DNA of 64,000 nucleotides from Sporosarcina sp. NCCP-2716. Lineage in GTDB: Bacteria > Bacillota > Bacilli > Bacillales_A > Planococcaceae. Both the position numbers and the translations under genes were made by a program. Position 1 is the stretch's first letter. Each line of letters opens with the position of its first letter. Location of the stretch: the NCBI RefSeq assembly GCF_023707985.1, contig NZ_BRCF01000011.1:24174-88173 (forward strand), read 5' to 3'. Shown here piece by piece: positions 30,002-38,441 of this stretch. The notes beneath the pieces are model-generated. The model saw only the letters and a list, made by a program, of their open reading frames with translations. It had not been told where the DNA came from and ran no database searches.

Positions 30002-30862
30002 GTGGACAGAACAATCGGCTCTACAATACGGAAAATTAGAACAGACAAAAATTATTCGCAGCGCTATGTGACCGACGGCATCATGACACAAAGTGCTTAT
30101 TCAAAGTTCGAGCTGAACAAGACGGACATTTCGTTTTTCTTGTTAGTCAAGATTTTAGAGAAATTAGAAGTCTCAATGGACGAGTTTCTCTATATTCATA
30201 ACGACTTCTGTCTGACTACAAAGAACCGGATTATCAGCTCATTCACCTCGATTTCCTATAATGATGAGGTGCGATTGACCGAGCTTATGCGTTTGGCAGA
30301 GGACTATTTGGACATCGATGAAGATCTATTAGTTAGGGACGTCCAAACTTTGTTTGAAGGGTTGCTTTTGTTTATCTCTACAAGTGATGATGATTTGCTC
30401 AAAACCTCTGTCACCAGTGTTTGGGAACGACTGTCTGTTAAAAATCAATTCTATCTTACGGATCTGTATTTGCTGAATGCCATCTATTATCTTTTTCCTC
30501 TTGAAACGATGCTGCAGATGCGCAAGCTGGCGGAGTCCAGTCTGGCGCGCTACAAACAGTTTCCGAAAGTGCCCAGGCTGCATTTGAATTTCAGTGTTAA
30601 TATCTCGCTGCTGCTGATGAAAGAAAACAGGTTCGCCGAGGCGCAGGATGAGGTGGAAGCAGCCATTCCCTACGCCAAACAACAAAAAGCCTTCCTGCAG
30701 TTGTCGGTCTGCTATGTACGGAAAGGGATATGCCTACAAATGTTGGAAGAAGATGGGCAGTATTGGATTGCTAAAGGGATAACAATGTTGGAGGTATTGG
30801 AGGAAGAAGGTCTGCTGCGTATGGTGGAAGAAGAAGTTGCTCGGTATACGGTACATTTGTAA
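30002..30862 (+). CDS. Rgg/GadR/MutR family transcriptional regulator
   Basis: A 286-aa RRNPP-type regulator: an N-terminal XRE helix-turn-helix (about 1-65; IGSTIRKIRTDKNYSQRYVT, ...QSAYSKFELNKTDISF) and a C-terminal helical repeat domain (about 70-286) of the kind that binds short peptides. The wording of the HTH (ISQSAYSKFE.N.TDIS) is that of Rgg/MutR proteins. The start is GTG at 30002 with GGAGAG seven bases upstream. The divergent 17-codon SHP-like gene is the likely ligand source, and the genes beyond it on the minus strand the likely targets. Base composition is closer to the core than that of the neighbouring genes in its second half. Confidence 0.88.
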   Translation: MDRTIGSTIRKIRTDKNYSQRYVTDGIMTQSAYSKFELNKTDISFFLLVKILEKLEVSMDEFLYIHNDFCLTTKNRIISSFTSISYNDEVRLTELMRLAEDYLDIDEDLLVRDVQTLFEGLLLFISTSDDDLLKTSVTSVWERLSVKNQFYLTDLYLLNAIYYLFPLETMLQMRKLAESSLARYKQFPKVPRLHLNFSVNISLLLMKENRFAEAQDEVEAAIPYAKQQKAFLQLSVCYVRKGICLQMLEEDGQYWIAKGITMLEVLEEEGLLRMVEEEVARYTVHL

Positions 30863-30978
30863 TGCAGGTTACGGAGGCGGGCTTTAAGGAAAATTTATTA
30901 ATGGCTCCTATAGGTGTGCGACGAATGCGCTGGCCAGCGTGCAATTAAAAGAAGGTCATCTCACAAAACGCCGATAGC

Positions 30979-31308
30979 CTAACTGGTGATCTCTCGTTTT
31001 GTTACCTGGAAAACTCGCATCGGGACAGATGGAAGTGTATAGGTCAGTTCATTAATAGCTGATCTGCTAACTTTCCCCGAAACCACGATTACTTTGTCCG
31101 TATCATAGTAGTACAAAAAGTTGTTCTGATACGTATCTCTGTAAATAAATGCTTCCTTTCCATTTTCAACTGTCACTTTTTCTCCTTTCAACTCTTCTGG
31201 AATAGGATATTGGGTTAATACACCTATTGTCGTAATAACTTGTTGATTGCCAAACGTCCATAGTATTTCTTCTTTCCTGAAGTGTTTCTTACGAGGTTTG
31301 GTGGCCAC
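30979..31308 (-). pseudogene. DUF4367-like C-terminal fragment
   Basis: An open frame of 109 codons. From EILWTFGNQQVITTIGV on, including YYYDTDKVIVVSGKVSRSAI, it resembles the C-terminal extracellular domain of DUF4367-type anti-sigma/regulatory proteins, which normally follows a membrane segment and an N-terminal domain. Both are missing here. The GTG at 31308 has no ribosome site and lies within a GGTGGCCACC palindrome next to transposase debris. I therefore read it as a remnant. Family assignment is by pattern only. Confidence 0.45.
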
Positions 31309-31699
31309 CTAAACTGGATATTTGTCTACTAAACTATTCAGAGGAGGTATGCCCCATGAATCCCTGGTCACCACCTGCACCCCATATGGAGTTGATGCAC
31401 GTTTCTCGATAAGAAGAGTCCTTACTAATTGCCGTGAAAAGCAACCGGGCATCTGCTATCTATCCTAGCTGCTCCAACTGCTCTTACAAACCCATAGCCG
31501 TTACATTCGACTCGTTCAGGTTTTGCCAATTAGGGAGCAGCCAGTAAATCTCCTCATCCTTTCACGGAAATGGTTTGTCAACAGGAGGATTGTCCAACTA
31601 ACAATTTCACCGAACGATCTGAGGACACTGAGGGCATTCCGGCCCACAGAGACGCACAACGCGCGGAACAAGTCTTATTTTCAAAAAGCTGCCTTGCGG

Positions 31700-32052
31700 C
31701 AGCCCACGCTTCCTCTCCCTCTATCTGTGCCGCGTGCCCGGTAATTGAGCAATGTATGCAAAGTAAGAACAAGCAAAAGATGATCCAGCGGCATATTTGG
31801 CAGGACTATCTGGACGTTGCAGAGGACTTGAGACACTACTACGAGATCAAAGAAATCTATGAGAAGCGGAAAGAGACGGTTGAACATGTCTTTGCCGATG
31901 CGAAAGAGAAGCATTGGATGCGATGGACAACCCTGAGGGGTCTTAAAAAATTGTCCATGCAGGCGATGCTTTCTTTTGCTGCGCAAAATCTGAAGAAACT
32001 TGCCAGCTGGACATGGAGACCGCCTGTCCAGGGAGGCCCATCTACAACCTAA
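31700..32052 (+). pseudogene. IS1182-family transposase, C-terminal remnant
   Basis: The last about 115 codons of a DDE transposase: CAACPVIEQC, then RHIWQDYLDVAEDLRH, KRKETVEHVFADAKEKHWMR and LRGLKKLSMQAMLSFAAQNL are the conserved end of IS1182 proteins (with the final catalytic Glu in the KETVEHVFAD helix). The N-terminal 300 or so codons with the other catalytic residues are absent; upstream sequence (31320-31700) contains short scrambled coding scraps such as CSNCSYKPIA. The element cannot move by itself. Open frame reaches back to 31570 without family similarity. Confidence 0.75.
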
Positions 32053-32070
32053 GTGTCCTGCGAGACACCT

Positions 32071-32301
32071 AGTTGATTGGAGTGCAGGGCGGCGACTCCT
32101 GGGGGATCAGCGCAGCGCAAAGACCCCGCAGGAAGAGCTGTCACGAAGAACAGCTCTTGCGACTATAAGCGAAGCGTTAGGAGCAGCCTGATGCCTTGAT
32201 TTCTGTATAGTACACAGAAATACGGCAAAGCGAACACTTCACGGTTCGCTTGGCTGAGGGCAAGCGAACCGGAAAACGTTCGCCCGGAACGGAAATCAAC
32301 G
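32071..32301 (-). repeat. Dispersed intergenic repeat, copy B (expanded)
   Basis: Starts AGTTGATTGGAGTGCAGGGC and ends CGGAACGGAAATCAACG, the reverse complement of copy A's two ends (22244-22364). The middle is about 110 bp longer than in copy A and contains its own hairpins (AAGAGCTGT / ACAGCTCTT and AGCGAACACTTC...GGTTCGCT). It lies directly after the IS1182 remnant. Confidence 0.75.
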
Positions 32302-32337
32302 GCCGGTTTCTCCTCTGCTGATTTAGAATCAGAAAAC

Positions 32338-32378
32338 ACAAAAGGGTTGGAAATCGTAACGATTTCCAACCCTTTTGT
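32338..32378. terminator. Bidirectional perfect hairpin
   Basis: AAAAGGGTTGGAAATCG / CGATTTCCAACCCTTTT, 17-bp perfect stem with a 3-nt loop and A/T flanks; can terminate transcripts from either side. Confidence 0.8.
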
Positions 32379-32490
32379 CTACAGTTAAAAATAATTAGAT
32401 ATCTTTAATTAAAACTTCAGATTTAGTCTGATTTCGTCAATTTGACAGCTTGTTCTCTCTTTCAGTTACATCATAAAGTATGAATGTCAT

Positions 32491-33027
32491 TTAATTATTG
32501 TATCCTACTTCTCCTTGCTTCACCTGAGCTAATTCTCCACTTTCGCTAACCAATTTAAATTTGTATGACTTTCCACGCGGCAAATAATCAACAGTAGCGG
32601 CGTGCCATATGTTACCGTATTTAGGGAAAACAGTTTTACCTTCATAGCTATTCCCACTATTATAATAATAAATTGCTAAACCCGTTGTCCTGTTAATTCT
32701 TTCAACGTTCACATACAGAGGATTCTTATAAAGTTTACCTTTTCTAATCCATACAAAATTCGTGAAACTACCAGGACCAAAGTCATCATAATACTTTGGA
32801 ATTGAATATACTGTTGACAATAGGTTAGATTTTAGGTCCTCTCCTCCATTAAAAATAGCGTTAACCTTCTCTGCATATTCTTTTTGATTGTAAGGGAAGA
32901 TCTCTTGATTATCAGCATTATAAAACCTAGGTAATTCAAAATCCTCACTAGCCTTTGCACTTTGTGGCATATAGACAATAATTGCAGCGATGAAAACTGT
33001 GGATAATGTTAAAAAGATTTTCTTCAT
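32491..33027 (-). CDS. Secreted protein of unknown function
   Basis: A 178-aa precursor with a clean Sec signal peptide (MKKIFLTLSTVFIAAIIVYM...AKA, about 1-26). The mature part has many aromatic residues and no cysteine (YYYNSGNSYEGKTVFPKYGN near residue 120-139) and ends YKFKLVSESGELAQVKQG. I know no family. It has its own sigma-A promoter and sits alone between an IS remnant and a divergent membrane-protein gene. AAGGAG precedes the ATG at 33027. Confidence 0.7.
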   Translation of the reverse strand: MKKIFLTLSTVFIAAIIVYMPQSAKASEDFELPRFYNADNQEIFPYNQKEYAEKVNAIFNGGEDLKSNLLSTVYSIPKYYDDFGPGSFTNFVWIRKGKLYKNPLYVNVERINRTTGLAIYYYNSGNSYEGKTVFPKYGNIWHAATVDYLPRGKSYKFKLVSESGELAQVKQGEVGYNN

Positions 33028-33060
33028 ACTTATACATCTCCTTTTTTATTAATCACCACC

Positions 33061-33089
33061 ACTTTACAATGAAAAATTTTACAAGTCAA
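33061..33089 (-). promoter_or_regulatory. Promoter of the 178-aa secreted protein
   Basis: Minus strand TTGACT (33084-33089), 17-bp spacer, TAAAGT (33061-33066), about 34 bp before the start codon. Confidence 0.75.
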
Positions 33090-33168
33090 CAAATAGTTTG
33101 TAAATTAAATTACTTTATGGTTTAATTGTAGTGTAATTACAAATATAAAGTAAAAGGAGTGCATCGCA

Positions 33169-33618
33169 ATTAGATTAATATATATTCTTATTCTTATATT
33201 TATTTTTATATTTTCAACTTTGGCAAGTTTGTATGAAGGATCTGAAATTTTAAATAAACCGTGGGATTGGAAAAATACTGCTATTTTTTCACAATTAGCA
33301 AACGGTGAAGTCAAAAATACTAGTCAAGTGTTATTCTGGGATTATTTCATTTATGCTGCTAAATTTTTGCCTTTTTACCCTATTTGTATGCTAATTTCTT
33401 TTTTTCTAATATTTTTTTTATTAATACTGAGAATAAAAAATGTGTCATTGAAAATTTCATTTCTTATTCTATTTTCTTTTATCTCTATAGGTATTATGTT
33501 CTTTTTATCTAATTCACCTACGCCAGGTTTATATTTAACATCCATTATATTAGGAATAATAGGTACTTTTTGTATTTTAACTACCTTCTTTATATGTCGG
33601 AGAAAGAAATTTGTTTAA
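33169..33618 (+). CDS. Small membrane protein, possibly with an ATT start
   Basis: Four hydrophobic helices can be seen: one at the very N-terminus (LIYILILIFIFIFSTLA), and three in FLPFYPICMLISFFLIFFLL, ISFLILFSFISIGIMFFL and LYLTSIILGIIGTFCILTTF. The first helix lies upstream of the first usual start (TTG 33220). An AAAGGAG ribosome site at 33153-33159 is nine bases before ATT 33169, with no ATG/GTG/TTG in frame between, so initiation at ATT or a small frame error is possible. 149 codons from ATT, 132 from TTG. Family unknown. Confidence 0.5.
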   Translation: MRLIYILILIFIFIFSTLASLYEGSEILNKPWDWKNTAIFSQLANGEVKNTSQVLFWDYFIYAAKFLPFYPICMLISFFLIFFLLILRIKNVSLKISFLILFSFISIGIMFFLSNSPTPGLYLTSIILGIIGTFCILTTFFICRRKKFV

Positions 33619-33814
33619 GGTGTATAGTTTGAAGGACTTGGATGCAATCATAAACTTTACTTGCTCGCTAGGTAACAGGATTAGCATTTCGAACAGTATT
33701 TACAATATACAATTGATAGATAGGCAATTTATTGTCGCGGTCATTATAAGGATCCGAAAGATCGGAGTTCATAGATTCTAACTCCGTTGAAATAACTTAA
33801 ATTTATTTTTCGCT

Positions 33815-35072
33815 CACGCCTGTTGATTAACCAAATAGTTCCATCAAAATAAATGCAAAAAAGAGATGCCTCACGTAAAATGTAAGTTACCAGACAAACA
33901 TTTACGAAACGAGGTCATCTCTCATGAATAAGAATACCACGCTCCAAACACTGATTGAAAGCTTTCTACCAGAAAAAGATCTTCAGGCAATCTTGAACGA
34001 GTTTCAGTATGAGGAAACAGCTCGAAAATGTCCGGTTTCTGTCCTTCTTTCGTATCTCATCCACTCAGCTGCGAACGAATGGAATAGCTTACGTCATGCC
34101 GCAGATGTTGGGAAAAGTATCGGACTGACGTCCGTTGATTACTCATCTCTTTCTAAGCATTTGAAAGGGCTTGAGTATGCCATCTTGAAGCGCATACTGG
34201 ACGAGTTCATCGGCAAACTGAACCGGTCAGCTCGTCGAAATCTGAAGCTTCCCAAAACGCTTCTCTCCATTGATTCCACTACGATTACAGTCGGGAAAAC
34301 TCGGTTGCCTTGGGCACTGTATCACGGGGAACGAGCGGGGATCAAACTACATGTCGCATTTACGAATGAAACCGACATGCCTCTTCGAGTGGTGGAAACG
34401 ACTGGATTGAAGCATGACGGACCCATCGGAAAAGAGCTGGAAGATCCACGGTTTATCCTGGTGGGGGACCGAGCTTACTTTTCGATCGATAAAGTAGATG
34501 ACTACCTGGAGAATGGGCAGGATTTCGTCTTCCGCCTGAAGGACAATATCCAGTTGAACCGAAAGAAATCGCTCCAAGGCAGCCGTCCGAAGGACTCGAA
34601 TGTGACCGCCGACTTCACTTGCACGCTCGGCCCCCCCCAAAAACAGACCCAGCAACGCCACCGCGTCGTGCAGTTTCTAGATTACGAGGGAAAGACCCTT
34701 AGCGTCATCACGAGCCTAAGAGGCGTGACGGCTGATGAGGTTGCCGATATGTACAAATCTCGCTGGGCTATCGAATCCTTCTTCCGCTGGGTGAAGCAAA
34801 ACCTAAACGTACCGATCCTCTATGGAACCACGAAAAATGCCGTATTCAATCAGCTATTCGCCGCACTGATCGCCTACGTTCTCCTAAAGTTCTTACACAC
34901 GCAAGCGGCCAAGGGATTATACTGCAAATCGCTTTCATTTGCGGGCTTTTTGCGCCTGCTTCTTTGTGATGAATTGCCGATTGAATGGCGTTTGGAGATC
35001 AGGGAGCAGCTAGAGTGGCAGCAGAGACTGAAGACAGGAAACCTGTATAATATTGGTTAATCAACACGCGTG
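33815..35072 (+). mobile_element. IS4-family insertion sequence, apparently complete
   Basis: About 1258 bp bounded by 20-bp inverted repeats: CACGCCTGTTGATTAACCAA at the left and, reversed, CACGCGTGTTGATTAACCAA at the right (one mismatch). It holds a single intact transposase gene whose stop lies inside the right repeat. I see no obvious target-site duplication in the flanks. Confidence 0.85.
33924..35060 (+). CDS. IS4-family transposase
   Basis: A 378-aa DDE transposase. Catalytic residues are visible: first Asp in LLSIDSTTI (about residue 115), second Asp in ILVGDRAYFS (about 178), and the IS4 signature Y(2)R(3)E(6)K in YKSRWAIESFFRWVK (about 284-298). The reading frame is complete, so the element may be active. 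A run of nine C at about 34630 lies within the gene (codons GPP), a place where replication slippage could switch the frame. Confidence 0.93.
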   Translation: MNKNTTLQTLIESFLPEKDLQAILNEFQYEETARKCPVSVLLSYLIHSAANEWNSLRHAADVGKSIGLTSVDYSSLSKHLKGLEYAILKRILDEFIGKLNRSARRNLKLPKTLLSIDSTTITVGKTRLPWALYHGERAGIKLHVAFTNETDMPLRVVETTGLKHDGPIGKELEDPRFILVGDRAYFSIDKVDDYLENGQDFVFRLKDNIQLNRKKSLQGSRPKDSNVTADFTCTLGPPQKQTQQRHRVVQFLDYEGKTLSVITSLRGVTADEVADMYKSRWAIESFFRWVKQNLNVPILYGTTKNAVFNQLFAALIAYVLLKFLHTQAAKGLYCKSLSFAGFLRLLLCDELPIEWRLEIREQLEWQQRLKTGNLYNIG

Positions 35073-35184
35073 CTAAATTATAGCATTGCGTGTATCACTT
35101 CCAAAACTTTCTCCAATATCAAAATGTCTATTTCCCCTCCCATCAACCATACCCTATCGATCTTCTGCCAACATTGCCATCCAC

Positions 35185-35280
35185 AATAAAAAAAGACACC
35201 TGACCTTACAGTTTTCTGCCATAAAAGCGACGGAGACTGATGCTGCCAAGATGTCTTTTTAATTTTACCCACTCAACTGC
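35185..35280 (-). repeat. 95-bp structured repeat, copy E1, at the end of the ABC ATPase gene
   Basis: Starts at the ATPase stop codon (AGTTGA) and runs GTAAAATTAAAAAGACATCT ... TGTCTTTTTTTATTG on the minus strand. Outer stem AAAGACA / TGTCTTT followed by a T run makes it a terminator with a large branched head. A related copy follows thrB at 45861-45960. Confidence 0.7.
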
Positions 35281-36151
35281 TGCTCGTATCCTCACTGCCA
35301 AAATAATACACATACAGATCTTCCATCCTCGGTTCTGCCTGTTGAGCGGCGTCATGGGGCTTTGCTTGTGAAACGATACGAATGTCCACATATCCCTCTT
35401 GCAGCTGCAGGTTGGAGACCGGGTAGGCCGTCGTGTACGTTCGCAGTTCGTTATGCGGCACTTGCACCGTCCATACTTGGCGGTCCAACTTGGCCAGCAG
35501 CTTACGGGGGGACGCTTTTTCGATGAGCTGGCCTTCTTTTAACAGGAGCACTTCATCGGCGACGTATTCGATATCCGACACGATGTGTGTCGAGAGGATG
35601 ATGATTGTATCTTGCGCCAACTGGGAGAGGATTCCCCGCAGTCGGATCCGTTCGCTTGGGTCCAGACCGGCTGTCGGCTCGTCCAGGATAAGGACTTTCG
35701 GGTTGTTCAACAGGGCCTGAGCGATTCCGACTCTACGTCTCATCCCGCCCGAATAGCCTTTCAGTTTTTTCCGGCTTGCGCCCGTCAGGCCGACCAATGC
35801 CAAGACGTGTTTCACACGCACTCGGGCTGTTTTGGCATCGAGCCCTTTCAAGTTTGCCACGTACTTCAAAAATTCTTCAGCTGTGAACTGACTGTATCCC
35901 TGGAATTCTTGCGGCAAGTAGCCGAGCTGTTCACGATACGAGGCGCCAAGTGCTGTGATGGAACGATTGTTGTAAAGAACCCGTCCGTTCGTTGGCGCCA
36001 GGACGTCCACGAGGATACGCAGAAGTGTCGATTTGCCTGCTCCGTTTGGCCCGAGCAATCCGTAGATTCCCGGAGATAATTCGCAGTCAATCGATTTTAG
36101 CGCCTCCTGGTCTTTGTATAGGTGGCTCACTTTTTCTATTTTCAGAGTCAC
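35273..36151 (-). CDS. ABC transporter ATP-binding protein (exporter type)
   Basis: A 292-aa ATPase. Walker A GLLGPNGAGKSTLLRIL (about 31-47), Q-loop YLPQEFQGYS, signature YSGGMRRRVGIAQALL (about 134-149), Walker B VLILDEPTAGLDP (about 154-166) and switch His in ILSTHIVSD are intact. The C-terminal 80 residues resemble the extra domain of drug/bacteriocin exporter ATPases. It overlaps the upstream permease by 4 bp and is the last gene of the ECF-sigma operon. Confidence 0.9.
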   Translation of the reverse strand: MTLKIEKVSHLYKDQEALKSIDCELSPGIYGLLGPNGAGKSTLLRILVDVLAPTNGRVLYNNRSITALGASYREQLGYLPQEFQGYSQFTAEEFLKYVANLKGLDAKTARVRVKHVLALVGLTGASRKKLKGYSGGMRRRVGIAQALLNNPKVLILDEPTAGLDPSERIRLRGILSQLAQDTIIILSTHIVSDIEYVADEVLLLKEGQLIEKASPRKLLAKLDRQVWTVQVPHNELRTYTTAYPVSNLQLQEGYVDIRIVSQAKPHDAAQQAEPRMEDLYVYYFGSEDTSSS

Positions 36152-36873
36152 AGTTCATGTCTCCTCCCTTGTAGTTTTCTCGTCAACAACACAGTGCCGG
36201 CGATCAGCATCATATACCAAATCACCAATTGCGGCAGATGGGGTTCGGTACTAATTTCATGTGCCCGTATCGGATACGAAAAGAATCCTTTTTCCAAAAA
36301 CCATTCTATGGAGAAGTCCGTTAACAGGTTTCCTCTCAGCAAAAAGGTCAGTCCATACAGTAAGCCGCATAGGATCACGGTACTCGTGTGTGACTGGAAA
36401 ATGGCACAAACACAGGCGGCAAAGATCGAGAACAGGACACTTCCCGCCAGTACGTACGGCAGGCCGGCTGCACATTCCCTTACGACTTCGGTGAATTCCC
36501 CAGGTGATGCTGCCAAAGCAGCCCCTGCCAGCTGAATCGCTGTCAATAGGAAGACCAAGAATAGTGCACAGAGGCCGGCAGCTCCCAGCCGTGCCAGAAA
36601 GACCTTCGTTCTCCCATGCCGGGCCGTGAGAATGACTTCCTGCACTCCCTCTTCTTTGTCCAGGATGAATACCTTCGCAGTCATCGCAAGGATCAGGAAG
36701 CCGATCGACAGTGTGCCGAGGACATGCCAGAACGAGTTAGCTGTTGCCAAGACCTGTGCCGGGCTTTTTTGGGCAGCAAAATAGATCATCACACTCCATA
36801 ATCCACATACGGCGAGGACTGCCGGGAGCCCCCATTTGTTCCTGACTATTTTTTTAATTTCCCAGGGCAACAC
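36148..36873 (-). CDS. ABC transporter permease, second subunit
   Basis: A 241-aa membrane protein with about six hydrophobic helices (LPAVLAVCGLWSVMIYFAA, VLGTLSIGFLILAMTAKVFI, AAGLCALFLVFLLTAIQLAGAA, VLAGSVLFSIFAACVCAI, TVILCGLLYGLTFLL, LVIWYMMLIAGTVLLTRKL). The segment FILDKEEGVQEVILTARHGR between helices 2 and 3 is typical of ABC-2 exporter permeases. It overlaps both neighbours, so it should be co-translated with the ATPase. Confidence 0.78.
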   Translation of the reverse strand: MLPWEIKKIVRNKWGLPAVLAVCGLWSVMIYFAAQKSPAQVLATANSFWHVLGTLSIGFLILAMTAKVFILDKEEGVQEVILTARHGRTKVFLARLGAAGLCALFLVFLLTAIQLAGAALAASPGEFTEVVRECAAGLPYVLAGSVLFSIFAACVCAIFQSHTSTVILCGLLYGLTFLLRGNLLTDFSIEWFLEKGFFSYPIRAHEISTEPHLPQLVIWYMMLIAGTVLLTRKLQGRRHEL

Positions 36874-37684
36874 GGATCCGACGCCTCCCTAGTAGAAGAT
36901 TCACTACAAACAAGCCTGCAGCCAGGCAGAGGAACAAGAGTAAAACCTCTCTATTTGAAAACACGACATACCTTTCTAAATATCCGAAGCTCATAATACC
37001 GTTCAATCCATATGTGTAACCATACACCAAGTAATCGATGCCGGACATGGTTTGAATATAGTAAAAAATATACTTTTCATAAAGTTCTCCTAAAGCAAAA
37101 ATTCCGCCGGCTGTCAGCATGATGAACACACTGCGTTTGATGAATAACGATAGGAGAAAGACGAACAGGGCGAAAATATAACTTGCCACTACCATATAGC
37201 CGCCCTCCAATAGCATGAGCTTTGCAAATGTCCAGTTTGGATTCGGACTAAGGTAATTGGGGGCACTCTCACCCATTTGTGTAAACAGCCCCGTTGGCGA
37301 GGCGTAGGCAAGCAGAACGATACTTGCAATTCCGTAGTAAAACAACACGATCGATACACAAAAGAAGAAGAGGACGAATTGTTTCACGGCCAACAGCTGC
37401 ACACGCCCTCCCTTGTATGTGACCAACACTTCCTCCATCTCCTGTTCCCGTTCAAAAGGCATGCACCGGGAAACACCAACGACTACGATTATCGCAATCA
37501 TCATATAGCCGAAGTAGGGCATGACAGAGGCCATCTCTTGCCAGAATACGACCGATTGTGGAGAATCGGGCAATGCGTTCACGTTCATTACAAATAGAAG
37601 GGTGCATAGGAAAAGAGCGATATAGAGCTCACGCTGTGAGAATAATTTTTTTCCTTCCACCCACGCTAGTTTACTAAATCCCAT
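36854..37684 (-). CDS. ABC transporter permease, first subunit
   Basis: A 276-aa membrane protein with about six helices; MPFEREQEMEEVLVTYKGGR near residue 75-94 corresponds to the cytosolic loop of ABC-2 permeases also seen in the 241-aa partner. The ends overlap the flanking genes by 11 and 20 bp. Together the two permeases and the ATPase should form a heteromeric exporter. Substrate unknown. Confidence 0.75.
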   Translation of the reverse strand: MGFSKLAWVEGKKLFSQRELYIALFLCTLLFVMNVNALPDSPQSVVFWQEMASVMPYFGYMMIAIIVVVGVSRCMPFEREQEMEEVLVTYKGGRVQLLAVKQFVLFFFCVSIVLFYYGIASIVLLAYASPTGLFTQMGESAPNYLSPNPNWTFAKLMLLEGGYMVVASYIFALFVFLLSLFIKRSVFIMLTAGGIFALGELYEKYIFYYIQTMSGIDYLVYGYTYGLNGIMSFGYLERYVVFSNREVLLLFLCLAAGLFVVNLLLGRRRIRVALGN

Positions 37685-38441
37685 CCGGTAATCGCTCCAT
37701 TCTCCAAAGTTTGGTCAGCTGTCGTATGAAGACAACCACCAGCCCGATATTGACCGCTAAGAAAACCAGGGTATGGACCGACAGCAGCCATGAGCCGATC
37801 GGCGTGTAAATGGAAAGTAAGAGGAACGAGACCCACACCAGCAAAATGACTGTCCATGACAGCGGATACCGGTACTTCGTGCTGATCGCCAGCAGAATGA
37901 CACAGAACAGCAAGATCGGTGTGATCCCTGTTACCGCAATATGGAACGACAACAGGAAGAGACCCGCTTTCTGAATGGACGCCGCGTACAATAAGGACCC
38001 GCTGTAGAGGACCAGACTCCCCAGACAGATGGACACCAATTTGGAAAACAGGACCTGCTGGAACGAGAAGATAAACGTCTGTTCCAGTTCCACCATATCC
38101 TTGGTCTGTGTATGTACGAGATGCCACCCTGCTACGAATACGGGAGCGGGCGCGGACAGAATGAATAAGAGCCATTGCTCCTTGGTGCCGGGAATGAAGG
38201 TGACGGCCCCCATCAGCGCTATCACCAGGAGGCCCAGCTGGACAGCGAAATGCCCCCAAAGATCCTGGAAGGATTGCCGGACCAGTTGCTTCATGACGGC
38301 TGCCGTATTTTCTTGCGGGACAGGCATGTACGACTTCAAGTAGTCAATGGCCGCCTCCCTGTCCTGTTCATGAATGACAGGAGGAACGTCGTCATGCAGC
38401 CAGCGGCGCAGATGATCATCTTCATGTGTACCTTGTTTCAC
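37674..38441 (-). CDS. Membrane protein, possible anti-sigma factor of the ECF operon
   Basis: A 255-aa protein: a soluble N-terminal part of about 65 residues (RRWLHDDVPPVIHEQDREAA, KQLVRQSFQDLWGHFA) followed by about six hydrophobic helices. Its start overlaps the sigma factor's stop by 4 bp (ATGA), the usual setting of an anti-sigma factor; no zinc HxxxCxxC motif is present. It could instead be a third membrane subunit of the exporter. The call is by context. Confidence 0.55.
   Translation of the reverse strand: MKQGTHEDDHLRRWLHDDVPPVIHEQDREAAIDYLKSYMPVPQENTAAVMKQLVRQSFQDLWGHFAVQLGLLVIALMGAVTFIPGTKEQWLLFILSAPAPVFVAGWHLVHTQTKDMVELEQTFIFSFQQVLFSKLVSICLGSLVLYSGSLLYAASIQKAGLFLLSFHIAVTGITPILLFCVILLAISTKYRYPLSWTVILLVWVSFLLLSIYTPIGSWLLSVHTLVFLAVNIGLVVVFIRQLTKLWRMERLPDGI

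Noticed and set aside
31320..31700. Intact 5' half of the IS1182 transposase
   Set aside because: Only short scraps (for example CSNCSYKPIA) can be seen and stops interrupt them; no catalytic N-terminal part remains.
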